Shown here in pieces: positions 54,183 to 63,763 of a DNA stretch of 64,000 bases (its first letter is position 1; the number at the start of each line of letters is the position of its first letter). This DNA is from Aestuariirhabdus litorea. Lineage in GTDB: Bacteria > Pseudomonadota > Gammaproteobacteria > Pseudomonadales > Aestuariirhabdaceae. Made by a program: the position numbers and the translations under genes. The stretch is taken from the NCBI RefSeq assembly GCF_003864255.1, contig NZ_QWEZ01000002.1, forward strand, positions 496,001 to 560,000, in the 5' to 3' direction. The notes under the pieces were generated by a model. It was not told the DNA's origin. It searched no databases and saw only the letters and a list, made by a program, of their open reading frames with translations.

Positions 54183-56933
54183 CTAGTCGAGCGAGTTGGG
54201 CGGCGGAGTTGGCGCGAGCCTGACGGCACAGTACTTGAATTCCGGAATCTTGCCAAAGGGGTCCAGTTTGGGGTTGGTGAGCAGGTTGGCTGCCCCCTCG
54301 GCGAAGCAGAAGGGGATAAAGAGCGAGCCGGGTGGCACGGCTTCGTCGGCTCGCAATAAGGCCTTCATGGCGCCGCGGCGGCTCTCAACACGAACCGCTT
54401 CCCCGGCTTGCAGCTTCCACTCCCGCAGGGTCAGTGGGTGGGCACAGACTATGGCCCCTGGCTCCAGCGTATCCAGTACCCTGCTGCGTCGGGTCATGGC
54501 GCCGGTGTGCCAGTGCTCCAGCAGGCGGCCGGTGGAGAGAATCAGCGGATACTGGCTATCGCAGGTCTCGTCCGGGGGCAGCAGGGTGGCGGCAACCAGC
54601 CGCGCCTTGCCACTGGCGGTCGGGAAGCGATCAGCAAACAGCACATCGGTCCCCTCCCCGTCCGGGGTAGGGCAAGGGTAGGTGACCGAGTTCTCTCGCT
54701 CCAGGCGCTCCCGGTCGATATGGGTGAGCGAGGGCATCGCTTGTTGCATCTCCCGGTAGATCGCCTCGGGTCCTGGGTAGGCCCAGTCGAGCCCCATCCC
54801 CTGTGCAATGGCCTGGATAATCCACCAGTCCTGGCGGCATTGACCGGGCAGGGAGACGGCGGGGCGCCCGAGTTGAACCTGGCGGTTGGTGTTGGTCACG
54901 GTACCCGACTTTTCCGGCCAGGCGGAGGCGGGCAGAATGACATCGGCGTAGGCCGCGGTTTCGGTGATAAAGAGATCCTGGACCACCAGGTGTTCGAGGC
55001 GAGCGAGGGCCTGCCGGCTGTGGTTAAGGTCGGGATCCGACATAGCCGGGTTTTCCCCCATGATGTACATGCCGCGAATCTGGTCGTGGTGGATGGCGTC
55101 GATCATCTCCACCACGGTAAGCCCGGGCTGGGCCGCCAGCGGGGACTGCCACAGTTGCTCGAAACGGGCGCGGGCCTCGGCATTATCCACCCGCTGGTAG
55201 TCTGGCAGCATCATCGGGATCAGGCCCGCGTCGGAAGCACCCTGCACATTGTTCTGTCCCCGCAGCGGGTGCAGGCCGGTCCCGGGTCGCCCGACCTGCC
55301 CACACAACAGGGCCAGGGCGATCAGGCAGCGGACGTTATCGGTGCCGTGGGTGTGCTGGCTGATGCCCATGCCCCAGAAGATCATGGCCCGCTCCGCACG
55401 GGCAAAGAGGCGAGCCACCTCGCGAATGCGTTCAGCGTCGATGCCGCACAGCGGCGCCATCGCCTCGGGAGAGTAGTCGTCCAGGTGCGCCTGCAGGGCA
55501 TCGAATCCCTCCAGTCGCTCGGCCACGAAACGGTGATCGTAAAGGGATTCGCGGATAATCACATGCAGCATGGCGTTGAGCAGGGCCACGTCGGAGCCGG
55601 GAGTGAGCTGCAGCAGATGGCTGGCGTGTTCGCGCAGGCTGTGCCCGCGGCTGTCGATCACCACCAGCTGTGTGCCGTTGCGGGCCGCCTGTTTGAAGAG
55701 GTTGGCCGCCACCGGGTGGTTGGACTCCGGGTTGCACCCGATCACGATGGCCACTTCGGCATTGACCACCTGCATAAAGGAGGCGGTCACGGCGCCACTG
55801 CCAATCCCCTCCAGCAGGGCCGCTACGGAGGAGGCGTGACAGAGACGGGTACAGTGGTCGACGTTATTGCTGCCGAAGCCGGTGCGCACCAGTTTCTGGA
55901 ACAGGTAGGCCTCTTCGTTGCTGCCTTTGGCGGATCCCAGCCCGGCCAGAGCACTGGCGCCATGCTGGTGCTTGAGCCGAACCAGCCCTTCGCAGGCTCG
56001 CTCCAGCGCCTCCTCCCAGCTGGCCTCGCGGAAATAGCGGTCGCGCTCGGCCGGGTCGAAGGGGGCGCCTTTGGGGGGCGCATCCTCGCGGCGGACCAGG
56101 GGCACCCTGAGTCGGTCAGCGTGGTTGATGTAGTCGAAGCCAAAGCGGCCTTTGACGCACAGGCGTCCCTCGTTGGAGGGGCCGCTACGCCCGTCAACCG
56201 CAATGATGCGGTCGTTGCTGACCTGGTATTCGAGCTGGCAGCCAACGCCACAGTAGGGGCAGATGCTGTGCACCCGCTGCTCTACCGGTTGCCGGCTCAG
56301 GGGGGCCGCGGGGAGCAGGGCGCCGGTGGGACAGGCCTGGACACACTCGCCGCAGGCAACGCAGGTGGAATCACCTAGAGGGTCATCCAGGTCAAAGCCG
56401 ATGCGAGCCTCAGTCCCCCGGCCGCTGAGGCCAATGACACGGTTAACCTGAAGATCCTGGCAGGCCTGGCGACAGAGCTGGCAGTTGATGCAGGCACTGT
56501 GGTTAACCCGAATGGCGCTGTGACTCAGGTCATCAAACTGGGCATCGCCGCCCGGGAAGCGGCTGTGGCTTACCCCCAGGGCACCCGCCCAGTGGTGCAG
56601 TTGCTGGTGCTCCTCGCTGGAGCGGCCATTGGGCAGGTCGCTGACCAGAAGCTCCAGCAATCGAGCCCGGTTGCGCTGTACCCGCTCGGAGCCGGCGCTA
56701 TTGACACGCATCCCTTCGCTGACCTCGCGGCGACAGCTGGGGGCCAATGCCCGCTCTCCCTCGATCTCGACCACGCAGGCGCGGCAGTTGCCATCGGATT
56801 TGAAACCGGGGCGATCGGAACAGCAGAGGTGGGGGATCGCCTGGTGGGGTTGGGCGGCCTGCAGGATGGTTTGTCCCGGCTGCGCGCTGCAGGGCTCGCC
56901 ATCGAGGAAAAAGGTGATGCGGTTGTCGCTCAT
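54183..56933 (-). CDS. fdsA: NAD-dependent formate dehydrogenase, molybdenum-containing alpha subunit
   Basis: 916 residues. Order: N-terminal [2Fe-2S] ferredoxin (CCSDRPGFKSDGNCRACVV), NuoG-like His/Cys segment, two [4Fe-4S] sites (CINCQLCRQACQ, CVACGECVQACP), then the molybdopterin catalytic part beginning with CPYCGVGC. The active-site residue is Cys in DHCTRLCHASS (~ residue 360), so it is a Cys, not Sec, enzyme. His follows directly, as expected for formate oxidation. C-terminal guanine-dinucleotide binding domain (LILSTGRLLEHWHTGAMTRRS). Overlaps the beta-subunit gene by four bases. Accessory genes such as fdhD are not nearby. Confidence 0.93.
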   Translation of the reverse strand: MSDNRITFFLDGEPCSAQPGQTILQAAQPHQAIPHLCCSDRPGFKSDGNCRACVVEIEGERALAPSCRREVSEGMRVNSAGSERVQRNRARLLELLVSDLPNGRSSEEHQQLHHWAGALGVSHSRFPGGDAQFDDLSHSAIRVNHSACINCQLCRQACQDLQVNRVIGLSGRGTEARIGFDLDDPLGDSTCVACGECVQACPTGALLPAAPLSRQPVEQRVHSICPYCGVGCQLEYQVSNDRIIAVDGRSGPSNEGRLCVKGRFGFDYINHADRLRVPLVRREDAPPKGAPFDPAERDRYFREASWEEALERACEGLVRLKHQHGASALAGLGSAKGSNEEAYLFQKLVRTGFGSNNVDHCTRLCHASSVAALLEGIGSGAVTASFMQVVNAEVAIVIGCNPESNHPVAANLFKQAARNGTQLVVIDSRGHSLREHASHLLQLTPGSDVALLNAMLHVIIRESLYDHRFVAERLEGFDALQAHLDDYSPEAMAPLCGIDAERIREVARLFARAERAMIFWGMGISQHTHGTDNVRCLIALALLCGQVGRPGTGLHPLRGQNNVQGASDAGLIPMMLPDYQRVDNAEARARFEQLWQSPLAAQPGLTVVEMIDAIHHDQIRGMYIMGENPAMSDPDLNHSRQALARLEHLVVQDLFITETAAYADVILPASAWPEKSGTVTNTNRQVQLGRPAVSLPGQCRQDWWIIQAIAQGMGLDWAYPGPEAIYREMQQAMPSLTHIDRERLERENSVTYPCPTPDGEGTDVLFADRFPTASGKARLVAATLLPPDETCDSQYPLILSTGRLLEHWHTGAMTRRSRVLDTLEPGAIVCAHPLTLREWKLQAGEAVRVESRRGAMKALLRADEAVPPGSLFIPFCFAEGAANLLTNPKLDPFGKIPEFKYCAVRLAPTPPPNSLD

Positions 56934-58630
56934 TGGGCGCCCCCCTGGGTGGCAAGCAGCTCGGGGAAATAACGGATGAGGCTTAGAGCGGGGTTGCAGG
57001 CCGCCTGGCCCAGACCGCAGATGGAGCTGTCGAGCATCAGCTCACCGAGTTCCTCGATCAGGGCGCTGTCCCAGCGCGACTGCGCCACTAATCGCAGCAG
57101 GCGGTCGGTGCCGAGACGGCAGGGGGAGCACTGGCCGCAGCTCTCCTCGCGGAAAAAGTGGGCGAGATTGCACACCAGCGCCCGCAGGTCATCCTGGTCT
57201 GAGAGCACCAGCACAGCCGCGGAGCCGATAAAGCATCCGTGGGCCTGCAGGGTGCCGAAGCCCAGCGGGAGGTCCGCCAGCCGTGCCGGCAGGATGCCTC
57301 CGGAGGCGCCCCCCGGCAGGTAAGCCAGCAGCCGGTGACCAGGAAGCATGCCGCCGCAATGCTCCTCGACCAGTTCATTGAGGGTGATGCCGGCCGGCGC
57401 CTGTTTGACGCCGGGGCTCTGCACCCGACCGCTGACGCTGAAGCTGAGCAGTCCCTGCTGGCCGCGGCGGCCGAGGTCGCTGAACCACTGGCCGCCGTGT
57501 TCAAGAATCTCGCGCACCCGATAGAGGGTTTCCACGTTGTTGACCAGGGTAGGCCGGTTAAAGAGGCCTCGTTCGGCGACGAAGGGGGGACGCTGGCGGG
57601 GAAACCCACGCTTACCCTCCAACGACTCGATCAGGGCCGACTCCTCTCCACAGATGTAGGCGCCAGCGCCCCGGCGTAGTTCGATATAGCCGGGGGCGAT
57701 CAGCTCGGCCTGCTCAAGGGCAGAGATCTCCTGCTGGAGCAGCAGGCGGATCGCCGGATACTCATCACGCAGGTAAAGGTAGCAGCGCTCGGCGTCGATC
57801 ACCCAGGCAGCGATCAGCGCCCCCTCCAGCATGCGGTGAGGATCGCTCTCCAGGTAATGGCGATCCTTACAAGTGCCCGGTTCTCCCTCGTCGGCATTGA
57901 TCACCAGATAGCGGGGCGAGGGCTGCTGGCGCACCGTCTGCCACTTGCGGGCGGCGGGAAACCCCGCCCCCCCCAGCCCCCGCAGGCCCGCACGTTCGAG
58001 CTCATCCATCACCTGCTGGGCACTCATCTCCCGATTCCGGCAACGCTCGAGCAGGCGATAGCCGCCACTGGCCCGGTACCCTTCGAGGTACAGTGCGGGA
58101 GGGAGGCGGGCGTGGTCATCCCGGGCGTCGATGGCGGCCTGAACGGAGTCGACTCGTGCTGAGGGCAGGCTATGGTGTCCCACCTGCACCGCCGGGGCCG
58201 TGGTACAGAGCCCCATGCAGGGGCTGCGCTCAAACTGCACACCGGGCTGGGGCCGGTCGCCCAGGGCTTTCCACAGGGACTCAGCGCCGGCCAGGGCGCA
58301 GCTGGGGTTGGTGCAGACGCGGACCTTGAGAGGCTTCTGCTCAGGGAGGTGACGATCCTCCACCAGATCGAAATGGGCGTAGAAGCTGGCCACGTCCCAC
58401 ACTTCGGCCTGGCTGATGCCGAGGCGCGAAGCGAGGGTGTAAAGCTGGGACTTGCTGATCGCCCCGAATCGGTCCTGGATGGCATGCAGGTATTCCAGCA
58501 GCCGGTCCCGTTGCAGGGGGGCTTCCCCCAACAGTAGGTTCAGGGTGGCCTGTGCCTGGGGGTCGCTGTGACGGCCTCGGGGCCGATGGCGGGGGACCGG
58601 GCGGGCAGGCTTATGATCTGAGACGGACAT
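56930..58630 (-). CDS. fdsB: Formate dehydrogenase beta subunit: NuoE-NuoF fusion
   Basis: 566 residues. Residues ~25-165 form a NuoE-like part: helical start (LEYLHAIQDRFGAISKSQLY) then thioredoxin-fold [2Fe-2S] ligands (CTNPSCALAG ... CMGLC). From ~200 a NuoF-like part follows with the FMN/NAD site GLRGLGGAGFPAARKW, NADEGEPGTCKDR, YICGEESALIESLEG, and the [4Fe-4S] motif ESCGQCSPCRLG. It takes electrons from fdsA to NAD. In Ralstonia the E-like subunit is the separate FdsG. Here it is fused, so two genes make the whole enzyme. Divergent from the DUF423 gene. Confidence 0.92.
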   Translation of the reverse strand: MSVSDHKPARPVPRHRPRGRHSDPQAQATLNLLLGEAPLQRDRLLEYLHAIQDRFGAISKSQLYTLASRLGISQAEVWDVASFYAHFDLVEDRHLPEQKPLKVRVCTNPSCALAGAESLWKALGDRPQPGVQFERSPCMGLCTTAPAVQVGHHSLPSARVDSVQAAIDARDDHARLPPALYLEGYRASGGYRLLERCRNREMSAQQVMDELERAGLRGLGGAGFPAARKWQTVRQQPSPRYLVINADEGEPGTCKDRHYLESDPHRMLEGALIAAWVIDAERCYLYLRDEYPAIRLLLQQEISALEQAELIAPGYIELRRGAGAYICGEESALIESLEGKRGFPRQRPPFVAERGLFNRPTLVNNVETLYRVREILEHGGQWFSDLGRRGQQGLLSFSVSGRVQSPGVKQAPAGITLNELVEEHCGGMLPGHRLLAYLPGGASGGILPARLADLPLGFGTLQAHGCFIGSAAVLVLSDQDDLRALVCNLAHFFREESCGQCSPCRLGTDRLLRLVAQSRWDSALIEELGELMLDSSICGLGQAACNPALSLIRYFPELLATQGGAQ

Positions 58631-58745
58631 GATACTTTCCCTGAGACGAGTGCCTTAATCATAGAAGTCGGAGTTGTTGCTGTGCAACGGCTGGGGTGGC
58701 TGGGTAATCTCCGATATAATGCGCCCCCAATAGTAAGTCGGCGCG

Positions 58746-59168
58746 ATGGAGTTCAAAAGCGAAATGCGCTTGATTAAGTGGATGATGGGCCTCGGTGCCC
58801 TGGGGGGTGGCTCGGCGGTGGCTCTGGGGGCCTACGGCGCCCATGGGCTGGAGGGGATGCCTGCGCCCTTGCAGCTGGCCTACCAGAGTGCGGTCCAGTA
58901 CCAGTTTTACCACAGCCTGGCCCTGTTGCTGGTGGCGCTGTTCCTGCGCTTTGGGTTCAGTCGCTGGCTGCGGGTGGCGGGACTGGCTTTTGTGGCCGGC
59001 TTGCTACTGTTCAGTGGCTCGATCTACCTGCGCCTGCTGCTGGGCGTCGAGCTACCGCGGCTGTTGACCCCCGCCGGTGGAGTGGCGTTTATGGTGGGGT
59101 GGGCCGCCGTGGCCCTTGCCGCCTGGTGCCAAAGTGCGACTAAGGAGACAGAATGCAGATCCAGTTAA
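58746..59168 (+). CDS. DUF423 (YgdD-type) membrane protein
   Basis: 140 residues with four hydrophobic segments. The family core GALGGGSAVALGAYGAHGLEG is at the start, with YQFYHSLALLLVA and YLRLLLGVELPRLLTPAGG. Function is unknown. The 3' end overlaps thiS by 16 bases. Confidence 0.9.
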   Translation: MEFKSEMRLIKWMMGLGALGGGSAVALGAYGAHGLEGMPAPLQLAYQSAVQYQFYHSLALLLVALFLRFGFSRWLRVAGLAFVAGLLLFSGSIYLRLLLGVELPRLLTPAGGVAFMVGWAAVALAAWCQSATKETECRSS

Positions 59169-59350
59169 ACGGAGAAGCGTATCAGCTGGAAGAGGGTAGC
59201 ACCCTGGCGACCCTGATCACTGGTTTGGAGATGACAGGACGTATTGCGGTCGAGCTCAATCTTGAGATCGTGCCGCGCAGCGAACACGCAGAAAAAGTGT
59301 TACAGCCCGGTGATCGGGTCGAAATTGTGCGCGCCATTGGCGGCGGCTGA
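59153..59350 (+). CDS. thiS: Thiamine-biosynthesis sulfur carrier ThiS
   Basis: 65 residues of ubiquitin-like fold (MQIQLNGEAYQLEEGSTLATL) ending in the conserved Gly-Gly that is adenylated and turned into a thiocarboxylate. AAGGAGA lies before the ATG. It gives sulfur to ThiG for the thiazole ring. Confidence 0.95.
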   Translation: MQIQLNGEAYQLEEGSTLATLITGLEMTGRIAVELNLEIVPRSEHAEKVLQPGDRVEIVRAIGGG

Positions 59351-59395
59351 TGACGGTGCGCTACAGAGCCCTTATTACAGAGGACAGGACAATCA

Positions 59396-60181
59396 ATGCA
59401 ACAGGATAAACCTTTTGAGATAGCCGGGGTCCAGTACGGCTCCCGCCTGCTGGTAGGAACCGGTAAGTACCGGGACCTGGATGAAACCGCAGCGGCCATC
59501 GAGGCGAGCGGCGCTGAGATCGTCACCGTAGCGATTCGTCGTACCAACATCGGCCAGAACGCCGACGAGCCCAACCTGCTGGACCGTATCTCCCCCGAGC
59601 GCTACACCATTTTGCCCAACACCGCCGGCTGTTACACCGCCGAGGATGCGGTCCGCACCTGTCGCCTGGCGCGGGAGCTGCTGGATGGTCATGACCTGGT
59701 CAAGCTGGAGGTGCTGGCGGACCAGAAAACCCTTTTTCCCCACGTCACCGAAACCCTGAAAGCAGCCGAACAGCTGGTGGCCGACGGCTTCAAGGTGATG
59801 GTCTACACCAGTGACGATCCGGTGGTGGCCCGTGAGCTGCAGGAGATCGGTTGTGTAGCGGTGATGCCGCTGGCGGGCCTGATCGGCACCGGTCTGGGCA
59901 TCTGCAACCCCTACAACCTGCGCATCATCCTCGAAGAGGCTCGTGTGCCGGTGCTGGTGGACGCCGGGGTAGGTACTGCCTCCGACGCCACCATTGCCAT
60001 GGAGCTGGGGTGCGACGCGGTACTGATGAACACCGCCATTGCCCACGCCGGGAACCCGGTGCTGATGGCCTCCGCCATGCGCAAGGCGATCGAAGCGGGT
60101 CGCGAAGCCTATCTGGCGGGTCGCATGCCCAAGCGCCAGTATGCATCCGCCTCCTCCCCCCTGGATGGTACCTTTTTCTGA
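59396..60181 (+). CDS. thiG: Thiazole synthase
   Basis: 261 residues, TIM-barrel fold. Signatures: [52 protein letters not shown] with the substrate Lys, [12 protein letters not shown] and [14 protein letters not shown]. It forms the thiazole moiety with ThiS sulfur. Its stop TGA shares an A with the trmB ATG. Confidence 0.96.
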   Translation: MQQDKPFEIAGVQYGSRLLVGTGKYRDLDETAAAIEASGAEIVTVAIRRTNIGQNADEPNLLDRISPERYTILPNTAGCYTAEDAVRTCRLARELLDGHDLVKLEVLADQKTLFPHVTETLKAAEQLVADGFKVMVYTSDDPVVARELQEIGCVAVMPLAGLIGTGLGICNPYNLRIILEEARVPVLVDAGVGTASDATIAMELGCDAVLMNTAIAHAGNPVLMASAMRKAIEAGREAYLAGRMPKRQYASASSPLDGTFF

Positions 60182-60897
60182 TGAGCGACAGTCCCGATAA
60201 CCCAAGCCCTGACAACGTAGAACACCCCCGCCGTATTCGCAGTTTCGTGCTGCGGGCCGGGCGTATGACGACCGCCCAGCAGCGGGGGTGGGATGAGGGA
60301 CGGCCCCGCTTCGGCCTCACTCTGGAGCAGGGGGCCCTCGACCCGCAGCAGGTATTCGGTCGCGATGCGCCGAGGGTGCTGGAGATCGGCTTCGGCATGG
60401 GGACCTCGTTGCTGGAGATGGCGAAAAATGATCCCGCGCGGGATTTTATCGGCATAGAGGTGCACCGCCCCGGAGTGGGTAGCCTGCTCAACGAGGCGAT
60501 GAAAGCCGGTATCGAGAACCTCAGGGTCTACTGCGACGATGCCGTGGAGGTGCTCAACCGCTGCATCCCCGACGGCTCCCTGGCTCGGGTGCAGCTCTAT
60601 TTCCCGGACCCCTGGCACAAGAAACGTCACCACAAACGGCGTCTGGTGCAGCCCGGATTTGTGCAGCAGATTCGGCACAAGCTGGCGGTCGGGGGGGAAT
60701 TCCACATGGCCACCGACTGGGAGAACTACGCTGAGCAGATGCTCGAGGTGATGGAGGCGGCCGAGGGCTACCGCAACAGCGCGGGCAGCGGCCAGTTTAC
60801 CCCGCGCCCCGACTACCGGCCGCTTACCAAGTTCGAAAAGCGCGGTGAGCGCCTTGGCCACGGGGTCTGGGACCTGGTGTTCGAGCGCATCGACTAA
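60181..60897 (+). CDS. trmB: tRNA (guanine(46)-N7)-methyltransferase
   Basis: 238 residues from ATG 60181, one base into the thiG stop. SAM site [48 protein letters not shown], and the C-terminal [17 protein letters not shown]. These are hallmark TrmB motifs. thiG-trmB is a common gammaproteobacterial neighbour pair. Confidence 0.96.
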   Translation: MSDSPDNPSPDNVEHPRRIRSFVLRAGRMTTAQQRGWDEGRPRFGLTLEQGALDPQQVFGRDAPRVLEIGFGMGTSLLEMAKNDPARDFIGIEVHRPGVGSLLNEAMKAGIENLRVYCDDAVEVLNRCIPDGSLARVQLYFPDPWHKKRHHKRRLVQPGFVQQIRHKLAVGGEFHMATDWENYAEQMLEVMEAAEGYRNSAGSGQFTPRPDYRPLTKFEKRGERLGHGVWDLVFERID

Positions 60898-61016
60898 GGG
60901 TCGCCGCAAGCCTGTTTCGCGCCCGTTCGGGAAGGGGCTGGCGGGGAGCCATCGATCCTTGGTTGCGACACTCTGAAGGCGCTGAATGGATGGAGGTGGT
61001 CAGATTATTACCTAAA

Positions 61017-61039
61017 CCCCGAGGCGTTTGCGCTCGGGG
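61017..61039. terminator. Possible terminator hairpin after trmB
   Basis: CCCCGAG pairs with CTCGGGG, extended by CG/CG with a bulged G and TTTG loop. No T-run follows on the plus strand and only TTT on the minus strand, so it may be a partial terminator or stabilising stem only. Confidence 0.35.
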
Positions 61040-61140
61040 CTTAGCTCGAGGGGATATGCCTATCCTTGAACGCGCTTTATGGTAAGGTTTGAGCCCTATG
61101 GCGGGAGCCTTTGGGGCCGGAGCAGGGAGCAGAAGGGGCA

Positions 61141-61929
61141 GTGACCAGAACGTTAAGAGCGGAGGACGTGTACAGCCGCCTGTTGCGGGGCCTGGCGATG
61201 GTCGCGCTGCTGCTGTGCCTGCCCGTGCGGGCGGAACCGGTGCTGGTGGCGGCGGCTTCCAGCCTCAAGTTTGCCCTTGAGGAGGTGCTGCAAGGTTACC
61301 AGGCCGAGGGCAAGGGAGAGATACAGCTGGTGTTTGGCTCCTCCGGTAACTTCTATCGCCAGATCCGCCAGTCGGCGCCCTACCAGCTCTATCTGTCGGC
61401 TGATGAGTCCTATGTGCAGCAGCTGCAGCGGGCGGGCTTGACCGAAGGGGAAGGGGTGGTTTACTGCGTGGGTCGGTTGGCCTATTTCGCACCCACGGGC
61501 TCTCGGTTGCAGCCGGAGCAGGGCGTGGAAGATCTGCGTCGGGCGCTTGAAGAAAAGCGGCTGACCCGGTTTGCGATCGCCAATCCTGCCCACGCCCCCT
61601 ATGGGCGCGCCGCCCGGGAGGTGTTGCAGCGGCTGCAGTTGATGGAGTCGATCGGCCCCTACCTGGTGATGGGAGAAAACGTTTCCCAGGCCACCCAGTT
61701 TGCGACCAGCGGCGCCACCGACGGTGGGCTGATCGCATACTCCCTCGCAGTATCACCGCCGATAGCCGCCCGCGGGCGCTATTCGCTGGTGCCCGATCAT
61801 CTCTATCAACCCCTCCTGCATCGGGCGGTACTGATCAAGGGGGCCGGAGCCGGGGCGCGAAGCTTGTACACTTACCTACAGTCGGAAGCGGCGAAACGGG
61901 TATTCGCGCGCCACGGATTTGGCCTTTGA
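61141..61929 (+). CDS. modA: Molybdate-binding periplasmic protein
   Basis: 262 residues from GTG 61141 (AGAAGGGG upstream); an earlier TTG at 61111 is less likely. Signal peptide ends PVRAEP. Mature part: VLVAAASSLKFALEEVL, LVFGSSGNFYRQIRQSAPYQLYLSADE, NPAHAPYGRAAREVL and VSQATQFATSGATDGGLIAYS, all typical of ModA. The Ser residues of the first two motifs bind the oxyanion. Tungstate is possible as well. Confidence 0.94.
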   Translation: MTRTLRAEDVYSRLLRGLAMVALLLCLPVRAEPVLVAAASSLKFALEEVLQGYQAEGKGEIQLVFGSSGNFYRQIRQSAPYQLYLSADESYVQQLQRAGLTEGEGVVYCVGRLAYFAPTGSRLQPEQGVEDLRRALEEKRLTRFAIANPAHAPYGRAAREVLQRLQLMESIGPYLVMGENVSQATQFATSGATDGGLIAYSLAVSPPIAARGRYSLVPDHLYQPLLHRAVLIKGAGAGARSLYTYLQSEAAKRVFARHGFGL

Positions 61930-61941
61930 GGAGTCTCTAGC

Positions 61942-62613
61942 ATGGATTGGAGCGCCTTTTCTCTCTCCCTCAAGCTGGCGCTGTGGACACTGCTGCTGTT
62001 GATGCCGATCGGCTTGCTGGTGGGGCGCTACCTGGCCACTACCAAAATGCGCGGCAAGCATTGGCTGGAGGCGGCCCTGACTTTGCCGTTGGTACTGCCG
62101 CCGACGGTCTTGGGTTACTACCTGCTGGTCTCCATGGGGGGGCAATCCTGGTTGGGCGGGGCCTGGCAGTGGCTGTTTTCGCGCCCACTGGCCTTCAGCT
62201 TCGAAGCCATATTGCTGGCCTCCCTACTGGTCAACCTTCCCTTTGCGATCCAGCCGGTGCAGCGCGCTTTCGAGCGTCTCGATCCTGCGTTGCTGGATGC
62301 CGCGGCCTGCTGCGGCCTGAGTCGCTGGCGCATGTTCTGGCGTATCGAGTTACCGCTGGTATGGCCCGGACTGGTCACTGCCGCGGTAATGACCTTCGCC
62401 CACACCCTGGGCGAATTTGGGGTAGTTCTGATGGTGGGCGGTAGTATTCCGGGCCAGACCCAGACCTTGTCGATAGCGATCTACGACCGTATGCAAACCT
62501 TTGACGCCGAGGGGGCGGGGGTAATGTCAGCGACCCTGGTGGGGGTTGCCCTGGTCGCCGTGACCATCAGCCTGTTCAGTATGCACCGACGACGAGGTGG
62601 CCATGGACGATAG
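61942..62613 (+). CDS. modB: Molybdate ABC transporter permease
   Basis: 223 residues with five to six hydrophobic segments. The permease loop LDAAACCGLSRWRMFWRIELPLVWPG (EAA-type) and FAHTLGEFGVVLMVGGSIPGQTQT identify ModB. It starts 12 bases after modA and overlaps modC. Confidence 0.95.
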   Translation: MDWSAFSLSLKLALWTLLLLMPIGLLVGRYLATTKMRGKHWLEAALTLPLVLPPTVLGYYLLVSMGGQSWLGGAWQWLFSRPLAFSFEAILLASLLVNLPFAIQPVQRAFERLDPALLDAAACCGLSRWRMFWRIELPLVWPGLVTAAVMTFAHTLGEFGVVLMVGGSIPGQTQTLSIAIYDRMQTFDAEGAGVMSATLVGVALVAVTISLFSMHRRRGGHGR

Positions 62614-63763
62614 GGCATTAAGGCTCTCGATCCAGCAGCAACGGCCGGTGTTGCTGGAGGCCGATCTGAGTTGTGAGGCTGGCGAGATGCTGGCCATCGT
62701 GGGACCCTCGGGTAGCGGCAAGTCGACCCTGCTGCGAGCGATTGCGGGACTGGGAGCGCCGGTGCGGGGGGTGATTCGCTGCGGCGGTCAGCTGTGGCGC
62801 GATTCCTCTGCGGGGGTTCGCCTGCCCACGCGTGAGCGGGGGGTGGGCATGGTGTTCCAGCAGTACGCCCTTTTTCCTCACCTCAGTGCATTGGAAAACG
62901 TGATGGAGGCGGTAACCAGCCTGCCGAGGGCCGAGCGAGCCGAGCAGGCCCAGCGCTGGCTGGCGCGGGTGAATATGTCCGGCCTTGAGCAACGCCGGCC
63001 GGAACAGCTGTCCGGCGGACAGCAGCAGCGGGTGGCCCTGGCCCGAGCGCTGGCGGGCAACCCCCGGCTGTTGCTGCTGGATGAGCCCTTCGCCGCAGTG
63101 GATCGGGTGACCCGGGAGAAGCTCTACCGTGAGTTGGCAACTTTGCGCCGTAGTCTGTCGGTACCGGCGTTGCTGGTGACCCACGATGTGGAGGAGGCGC
63201 TGATGCTGGCTGACCGCCTCTGTATCTTCGCCCAGGGGCGGGTGCTGCAAAGTGCGAGTGCGGCGGAGCTGATTGCACGGCCGGCGGACGGGCAGGTGGC
63301 TAGGTTGGTGGGACATCGCAATATATTCCGGGCCGATGTGATTCGACATGACCACTCCAGTCAGCAAACGGTGATCGAGTGGCGCGGGATCCGCCTGGTG
63401 GCAGGGTTGCAGGAGCGATTCCCGGTTGGCAGCCGGGTGAGCTGGGTGATCCCCCGTTCCCGGGTGCTGCTCTATACCCCGCGCGATGGGCTGGAGCAGC
63501 GTGAAAATACAGTGGTTGGCCAGGTTCATGAGTTAGTGCCCCTGGGCGATATGGTGGCGGTCACCGCTGCGGTGGCTGAGGGGGGGCGACCGCCGATTCA
63601 CCTGATGTTGCCCGCACATGTGGTTAGCCGCCGCCGTATTGAGGTTGGCAAGGCGCTGCACATGACGCTGGAGGCGGAGGGGATCTGGCTGATGCCAGGG
63701 GATCGCTATCACATTGAGGACGATGCGCAGCCGGTAACCTCTCAGGTCGGTGCGCCACGGTAA
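62603..63763 (+). CDS. modC: Molybdate ABC transporter ATPase
   Basis: 386 residues from ATG 62603 (GAGG five to six bases upstream; the GTG at 62597 is possible). Walker A GPSGSGKST, Q-loop MVFQQYALFPHLS, signature LSGGQQQRVALARAL, Walker B LLLLDEPFAAVD, VTHDVEEAL, and a C-terminal TOBE/MOP-like domain (VVGQVHELVPLGDMVAVTA) that may sense molybdate. The 3' end overlaps the convergent glycosylase gene by 22 bases. No ModE site was found upstream of the operon. Confidence 0.94.
   Translation: MDDRALRLSIQQQRPVLLEADLSCEAGEMLAIVGPSGSGKSTLLRAIAGLGAPVRGVIRCGGQLWRDSSAGVRLPTRERGVGMVFQQYALFPHLSALENVMEAVTSLPRAERAEQAQRWLARVNMSGLEQRRPEQLSGGQQQRVALARALAGNPRLLLLDEPFAAVDRVTREKLYRELATLRRSLSVPALLVTHDVEEALMLADRLCIFAQGRVLQSASAAELIARPADGQVARLVGHRNIFRADVIRHDHSSQQTVIEWRGIRLVAGLQERFPVGSRVSWVIPRSRVLLYTPRDGLEQRENTVVGQVHELVPLGDMVAVTAAVAEGGRPPIHLMLPAHVVSRRRIEVGKALHMTLEAEGIWLMPGDRYHIEDDAQPVTSQVGAPR

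Noticed and set aside
55830-55870. Selenocysteine at the formate dehydrogenase active site
   Set aside because: The codon at this place encodes Cys (DHCTRLCHA), and the frame is uninterrupted by TGA.
54408-56378. 656-codon open frame on the plus strand opposite fdsA
   Set aside because: It is the shadow of a GC-rich coding gene; no motifs, no ribosome site, and fdsA on the other strand has a full set of domain signatures.
60900-61140. ModE operator or molybdenum-cofactor riboswitch before modA
   Set aside because: No TATATA-type dyad and no match to the known long cofactor motif could be seen; only a GC hairpin at 61017-61039.
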